A DNA stretch of 64,000 bases from positions 62,001-126,000 of the forward strand of contig CANMKX010000002.1 of NCBI GenBank assembly GCA_947498595.1, written 5' to 3'. The notes below the pieces were generated by a model, which had not been told where the DNA came from, did not search any database, and worked only from the letters and a program-made list of their open reading frames with translations. Origin of the DNA: an uncultured Aquimarina sp. GTDB lineage: Bacteria; Bacteroidota; Bacteroidia; Flavobacteriales; Flavobacteriaceae. Position 1 is the stretch's first letter, and each line of letters begins with the position of its first letter. Below are positions 59,805 to 64,000 of this stretch, in pieces. Both the position numbers and the translations under genes were made by a program.

Positions 59805-62279
59805 ATGAAATCAAACCGTATTCTTATAGTCATTGCATTGATAATCGTTATTGGCTTTTCTTCTGCTTTTATATCTTCATCGACGGCTAATTCTTATCAA
59901 TCTATTACCAAAGAATCTCCAGTTATTATTGGCGTAAGAGCTTTGGATCTTAACGGAAAAACTCATAAAATCGGAATAACAGATCGAGAGGTACACCACA
60001 CAACACTTGTATTTATTGGAATTGGCTGTCCTATTTCTCAGCGTTACATTCCTACTTTAAATACTCTATACAAAGAAGCAAAACAAAAAAACGTTGCTTT
60101 TTATGGGGTAATTTCTGATCAAAAAGCGTCATGGAAAGAAGCTAAGGAGTTTGCTGATCAATTTGATATTAAATTCCCCATCCTTTTTGACAGTAATGGT
60201 GATTTAGCACAACGCTTACAACCTACAGCTGTTCCTGAAAGTTTTGTTATAGATAAAAATGATACGATGATTTATCATGGTAGAATTAATGATCAGTATG
60301 CTACTATTGGGAAATTTAATTCTAAAGTACGTTCTGCCGATCTACAACTTGCAATACATTCTGTCGCTAATAAATTACCAATGCCTTATGCTTATAAAAA
60401 AGCTGTAGGTTGCATTTTTGAATCTTGGAAAAAAAAAATCCAGACTGTAAATTATAACAAACATATCGCTCCTATTATAAAAGCAAATTGTACATCTTGT
60501 CATAGAGATGGAGAAATAGCTCCTTTTGCATTACAAAATTATAACGACGCTTTTAGACGTGGTCAAATGATTCAATTTGTTACAGAAAGTAGATATATGC
60601 CTATATGGAAAGCAAAACCTGGTTTTGGTAAATTTAGTAACGAACATTATTTAAGTGATTATCAAATATCTTTAATTCAAGATTGGGTAGCACAAGGAAT
60701 GCCTGAAGGAGATCCAAAAGATCTATTGCCCAACTATATAGAAAATACTCCTGAATGGAAATTAGGAACCCCTGATCTTATCGTAGAAATGGATCCTTAT
60801 GATTTACCAGCTGAAGGAGATGATCAATATCGTGTTTTTGTTCTTAAAGGAGTAATTCCTAAAGGTAAAATCTTAAAAGGGTATATTTTTAAACCTGGAG
60901 ATAAATCAGTAGTACATCATTCTACTGTATTTGTTGATTACACCGGTACTTTAAAAAAATACGATAACGAAGATCCTTTACCTGGTTATAATGCTTTTGA
61001 AAAAGGAAGCACTATGGAGTTTGGTAGTGCTATTACTATCGGTAATTGGGCTCCAGGTGTAGATTCTTACACCTATCCAAAAGGCATTGGATTTCATATA
61101 GAATCCGATGCTGATGTTGCTATAGAAAATCATTACCATTTAAGCGGAAAAGCTACTACTGATGTTAGCAAAGTTGGTCTTTATTTTGCAGATGCCTCAT
61201 CTATTGACAAATATGCTGCGGGTTCTATAGTTGGCAGTCAAAAACTGTTTATTAAAGCGAATGATAGTTTGCACACAAAAAAACTATGGACCTATGTTCC
61301 TAATGATATATTACTTACTGATCTTGGTCCACATATGCACTATATCGGAAAAGAAGCTAAATTAGAAATCATAGAACCTAATGGTCACCGTAAACCTTTA
61401 ATACATATTACTGATTGGGACTTAAGATGGCAAAGTATTTACTCACTTCGCGAACCTTTATTGATAAAAAAAGGAAGTGTTATTGAAGGTACTTATGTCT
61501 ATGACAATTCTGATAATAATCATGACAATCCTCATTATCCTGCAAAAGATATGTTTTGGGGCTGGGGGTCTAATGATGAAATGCTTGAATTTTACCTTAC
61601 TTATGTACCTGTAAACCCTAATGATTACGGAAAAATGCTTGGGGCATCCTTTGCTTCTTTTGAACATTTTTATGATGCTAGCGAACGTATTTCGGTTACT
61701 AAAGAGAATAGTAAATCTATTTATCAAACTTATAAAAACATAGACATTTGGAGTAGAAAAGGTCAGATATTAATGATCAGTATTGTCGAATCTAATATGG
61801 CTAATGATATTTTAGCTTATTTTAAAAATGATGCTGCTAAAAAATCAGAATCAGCTACTTTTTTTATTAATCAAGCTGAATTAACTATTAACAAAGCATA
61901 TTTTAAACTTGATGAAAAGTTAATTTTAAAAGCTGGAAATGAAGCCAGTTCTTTATTAAAAAAAGCATTCCGTTTGGATCCCGATAATTGGAATGCTACA
62001 TTTTCTACCGCAAAAATGTTAATCGGTTCTGAATATACGCCTTATGTAAAACAAGGCATCAAAATCTTAGAAAAAAACCTTGAATACCAAGAAAGCTTAC
62101 CTAAGCAAGATAAATATAGCAAAGTATATCTTGAATTAGGAAAATACTACTACACAATAAAAGACGATACCAAAGCAACTATGTATTTAAAACGTGGTTT
62201 AAAACTTTATCCTACAGATCCTGATATTGCTCAAAGTTTATATAGTGATGGTAAAATACAGAAAAAAGAACTAAATTAA
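59805..62279 (+). CDS. Redoxin - cytochrome c - copper monooxygenase-like - TPR fusion protein
   Basis: This 824-aa protein starts at ATG 59805 with a membrane/signal segment (ILIVIALIIVIGFSSAF). Domains in order: a thioredoxin-like redoxin domain (TLVFIGIGCPISQRYIP; one Cys, no CxxC); a heme c motif CTSCH (about 203-207); a PHM/DBM-like copper oxygenase region with VVHHSTVF, IENHYHL and DLGPHMHYIG as His clusters; and C-terminal TPR-like helices (about 700-815). Similar multi-domain proteins occur in Planctomycetes and Bacteroidota, without a proven function. It should act in the periplasm. It is followed by yceI after 73 nt. Confidence 0.85.
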   Translation: MKSNRILIVIALIIVIGFSSAFISSSTANSYQSITKESPVIIGVRALDLNGKTHKIGITDREVHHTTLVFIGIGCPISQRYIPTLNTLYKEAKQKNVAFYGVISDQKASWKEAKEFADQFDIKFPILFDSNGDLAQRLQPTAVPESFVIDKNDTMIYHGRINDQYATIGKFNSKVRSADLQLAIHSVANKLPMPYAYKKAVGCIFESWKKKIQTVNYNKHIAPIIKANCTSCHRDGEIAPFALQNYNDAFRRGQMIQFVTESRYMPIWKAKPGFGKFSNEHYLSDYQISLIQDWVAQGMPEGDPKDLLPNYIENTPEWKLGTPDLIVEMDPYDLPAEGDDQYRVFVLKGVIPKGKILKGYIFKPGDKSVVHHSTVFVDYTGTLKKYDNEDPLPGYNAFEKGSTMEFGSAITIGNWAPGVDSYTYPKGIGFHIESDADVAIENHYHLSGKATTDVSKVGLYFADASSIDKYAAGSIVGSQKLFIKANDSLHTKKLWTYVPNDILLTDLGPHMHYIGKEAKLEIIEPNGHRKPLIHITDWDLRWQSIYSLREPLLIKKGSVIEGTYVYDNSDNNHDNPHYPAKDMFWGWGSNDEMLEFYLTYVPVNPNDYGKMLGASFASFEHFYDASERISVTKENSKSIYQTYKNIDIWSRKGQILMISIVESNMANDILAYFKNDAAKKSESATFFINQAELTINKAYFKLDEKLILKAGNEASSLLKKAFRLDPDNWNATFSTAKMLIGSEYTPYVKQGIKILEKNLEYQESLPKQDKYSKVYLELGKYYYTIKDDTKATMYLKRGLKLYPTDPDIAQSLYSDGKIQKKELN

Positions 62280-62352
62280 TCTTAACTATTAATCAATTTT
62301 GTAAGTATTAATATTTTATAGATACTATTATTATAATCTATCCTTTTATATC

Positions 62353-62877
62353 ATGAAAAAAATCGCACTATTTTTATTTATAGCTATATTAAGTCATTAT
62401 ACTTTTTCGCAACAAGTTATTATTCCGTCTAAATCTAAAGCAGATTTTGTTATTAGCAATTTAGGTGCTAAAACAAAAGGAAGTATCCGAGGTATGTATG
62501 GTGAATTAAAAATAGCTATTAATCATTTAGAAAATAGTTATATTATTGCTTCTCTTGATCCTAAAGCTGTTCGTACTGGAAACGAAAAAAGAGATAAACA
62601 TTTAATCAACGAAGATTTCTTTGATATAAAGCTTTATCCATCTATGATTTTTAAATCTACTGCAATTAAAATGGAAAACAATCAATTAGTTGCTTTCGGA
62701 AATTTAACGATTAAAGATATCACAAAGTCTATTAGAGTTCCCATTACGTTTGAAAACAATATATTAAAAGGAAATTTCAATATTAACCGTAAAGATTATC
62801 ATGTGCATAACAATAGTTTTCTAACTAAAGGTATCGGCAAAAATGTAGCTATCAGTTTTATTGCTGTAGTTAAATAA
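62353..62877 (+). CDS. YceI family protein
   Basis: This 174-aa protein has a signal peptide (FIAILSHYTFSQ) and a lipocalin-like YceI domain: SKADFVISNLGAKTKGSIRG (about 28-47), the Asp/Phe-rich KHLINEDFFDIKLYPSMIFK (about 83-102) and LTIKDITKSIRVPITF. It probably binds an isoprenoid or quinone in the periplasm. It lies 73 nt after the redoxin-cytochrome gene, repeating the cytochrome plus YceI pairing seen at 46.7-47.8 kb. Confidence 0.9.
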   Translation: MKKIALFLFIAILSHYTFSQQVIIPSKSKADFVISNLGAKTKGSIRGMYGELKIAINHLENSYIIASLDPKAVRTGNEKRDKHLINEDFFDIKLYPSMIFKSTAIKMENNQLVAFGNLTIKDITKSIRVPITFENNILKGNFNINRKDYHVHNNSFLTKGIGKNVAISFIAVVK

Positions 62878-62883
62878 TCACAT

Positions 62884-62925
62884 AAGCACCTCTTATTTAA
62901 AGATAAGAGGTGCTTCATCATTTTA
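62884..62925 (+). terminator. Terminator after the second yceI
   Basis: AAGCACCTCTTAT / ATAAGAGGTGCTT (62884-62896, 62903-62915) is followed by a loosely T-rich tail. Confidence 0.8.
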
Positions 62926-63001
62926 TCAATAATACCATTCAGAATAATCGTTATCTATCATTATTCTATTTGATTTTATCTATAATTATTTAAAATATAT
63001 G

Positions 63002-63409
63002 CTAGAACCACATTAGTTGAGGTATTGTACCTTTTTCTCCATAAACTACTGCATTTTGTTCATATTTTACAGCTAGTTTTTCTACTTGACTTTTGGTTAA
63101 ATTCCATACAAAAAAACTTTCTTCTGGCTTCCAGTTTATATCTTCGGGAATTCCTTTGGCATTAAAAAAGGATAGCTTCTCTTTTTTTAAGTCTTTTTTT
63201 AACTCCTCGTTTCGATTTTTATTTTCATCATCAGAGTACTCTTTTGAATATGGATTAAATGCTGTAATAATCATCCAATTTTCAATATTTTTATCTTCAT
63301 TATATTTTACAAACCGTTGATTATTCTTTCCTATTTTTAGAATTATGATTTCCTTTTCTAATTGGATTTGATATGCTGTTTCTGAATAAGCTTCTTCTAA
63401 TGTTTTCAT
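63002..63409 (-). CDS. DUF3293 family protein
   Basis: This 135-aa soluble protein matches the DUF3293 layout: WMIITAFNPYSKEYSDDENKN cut into WMIITAFNPYS (about 45-55) and NKNRNEELKKDLK, then PEESFFVWNLTKSQVEKLAV (about 94-113) and the aromatic Gln-rich end PQLMWF. Its function is unknown. It starts 3 nt after the stop of the 190-aa gene, so the two are co-transcribed. Confidence 0.88.
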   Translation of the reverse strand: MKTLEEAYSETAYQIQLEKEIIILKIGKNNQRFVKYNEDKNIENWMIITAFNPYSKEYSDDENKNRNEELKKDLKKEKLSFFNAKGIPEDINWKPEESFFVWNLTKSQVEKLAVKYEQNAVVYGEKGTIPQLMWF

Positions 63410-63412
63410 CTT

Positions 63413-63985
63413 TTACGCGTAGATTACGTTTAAAAAAGGGTTCCAGTTTTTAACCGTTGTTACCTTTATATTATTACCTTCTTCTATTACCTTAACTCCA
63501 CTTATTTCTTCTGGTAGTAACACCATTTTTTGTTCTGCAAATGGTCTTTTTTCTGGAGCAAGCCATCCTTTATCGTTTTTACGAAAAACCTCTCCTGTTT
63601 CTCTTCTTAAATGCTTTCCGTAATTAACCCAGCAATTTTGACCTCTAGTCTCTGTTGTTAGAGCTGCTCGTGCCAATGGCGTAAACATTTTACAGTGTGT
63701 CATCCATGCCAAATCTTCTCCTATTGGCCCAAAACTATATCCATATGCTGCATGTCCAAAAACATCGTGTACTATCCTAAACAAATCATTTATCGTTAAT
63801 TCATAGTCGTTTACAAAATGTCCCGTTTTACACAACATAATATTATCTTCATTACAGTTAGTCTCTCCAAAACCATTATCAGTTTTAAAAAAATACATAT
63901 GATATTGATGTAAATCCATCAGCATTTCGTAACTATTTTTATAAGGTTCTCCTGTTCCGGTATAAGGTTCAAATTGAATTTTCAT
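63413..63985 (-). CDS. Conserved protein with HDxFGH iron-site-like motif
   Basis: This 190-aa protein has a well conserved core: DLFRIVHDVFGHAAYGYSFG (about 67-86), GEDLAWMTHCKMFTPLARAA and TTETRGQNCWVNYGKHL. I recognise the pattern from bacterial and viral hypothetical proteins but know no function. HDVFGH has the same spacing as the His ligands of aromatic amino acid hydroxylases (HEGAGH in 7545-9311), and the Glu in TETRG could be the third ligand; this is my inference. The start (MKIQFEPYTGTGEPYKNSY) is 15 nt from the window edge, and the gene appears complete. Confidence 0.65.
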   Translation of the reverse strand: MKIQFEPYTGTGEPYKNSYEMLMDLHQYHMYFFKTDNGFGETNCNEDNIMLCKTGHFVNDYELTINDLFRIVHDVFGHAAYGYSFGPIGEDLAWMTHCKMFTPLARAALTTETRGQNCWVNYGKHLRRETGEVFRKNDKGWLAPEKRPFAEQKMVLLPEEISGVKVIEEGNNIKVTTVKNWNPFLNVIYA

Positions 63986-64000
63986 CTCGCTTTTTTGTAA

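Noticed and set aside
63684-63695. An exact AACATTTTACAG match to the island operator half-site
   Set aside because: It lies inside the coding region of the 190-aa protein in a conserved protein segment, with no second half-site and no promoter nearby; chance.
1-64000. Transfer RNA or ribosomal RNA genes
   Set aside because: I looked for cloverleaf-like and rRNA-like segments in the longer gaps and saw none; a covariance-model scan would be needed to exclude them fully.

Overview
The window is low-G+C, gene-dense DNA from a marine-type Flavobacteriaceae bacterium (phylum Bacteroidota; an Aquimarina-like genus is a guess). Supporting signs are the T9SS C-terminal sorting domain on a secreted protease, the TAnnTTTG promoter boxes, A-rich translation starts without strong Shine-Dalgarno sites, and many families typical of the phylum (GSCFA, DUF5777, DUF6787-like, PepSY-TM, Bacteroidota-type aromatic amino acid hydroxylase).

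Layout. 1-4.8 kb: phenylacetyl-CoA epoxidase genes paaE-paaA-paaB-paaC-paaD with a TetR regulator and two matching operators at the paaE promoter. 4.8-9.3 kb: META lipoprotein, T9SS-exported serine protease, an orphan double-glycine-type peptide, and an aromatic amino acid hydroxylase. 9.3-23.7 kb: an accessory island (see below). 23.9-37.9 kb: mostly core genes (GSCFA, alaS, M23 peptidase, MerR, PepSY-TM, outer-membrane barrel, der, MtfA-like peptidase, era). 38-45 kb: a Rieske oxygenase/reductase pair and a membrane-protein operon with a class III cyclase. 45-49.1 kb: lipoproteins, c-type cytochrome, YceI, OB-fold protein, DUF5777 barrel. 49.3-54.3 kb: SnoaL-like protein, alpha/beta hydrolase, Crp/Fnr regulator, then a decaying patch with a broken RDD gene and a nonsense-split gene. 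54.4-64 kb: SDR, potassium channel, DEAD-box helicase, rlmF, a large redoxin-cytochrome-copper oxygenase-like protein with YceI, DUF3293, and an HDxFGH protein.

The most interesting part is 9.3-23.7 kb. A LexA/CI-like S24 repressor (22889-23692) is divergent from a leftward series: a very large unrecognised protein (about 1146 aa), a 910-aa polymorphic toxin with a predicted deaminase C-terminus, an array of SUKH (SMI1/KNR4) immunity genes (four intact, one frameshifted, one stub), and then an endolysin-like hydrolase, a holin, two fibre-like proteins sharing one N-terminal motif, and a membrane/beta protein that could be spanin-like. No capsid, tail, terminase or integrase gene is present. 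The two leftward promoters, one before the large protein and one before the lysis genes, have the same operator layout, and the first also overlaps the repressor's own promoter. I infer a stress-inducible, lysis-released toxin system derived from phage parts.

A second regulatory theme is an FNR-like palindrome (TTGA-N6-TCAA) placed at exactly the same distance (36.5 bp from its centre to the G of the -7 box) at four promoters. These control the 180-aa secreted protein, the membrane/cyclase operon, the lipoprotein-cytochrome-YceI run and the redoxin-cytochrome gene. All functional statements rest on reading motifs by eye; no search was run.
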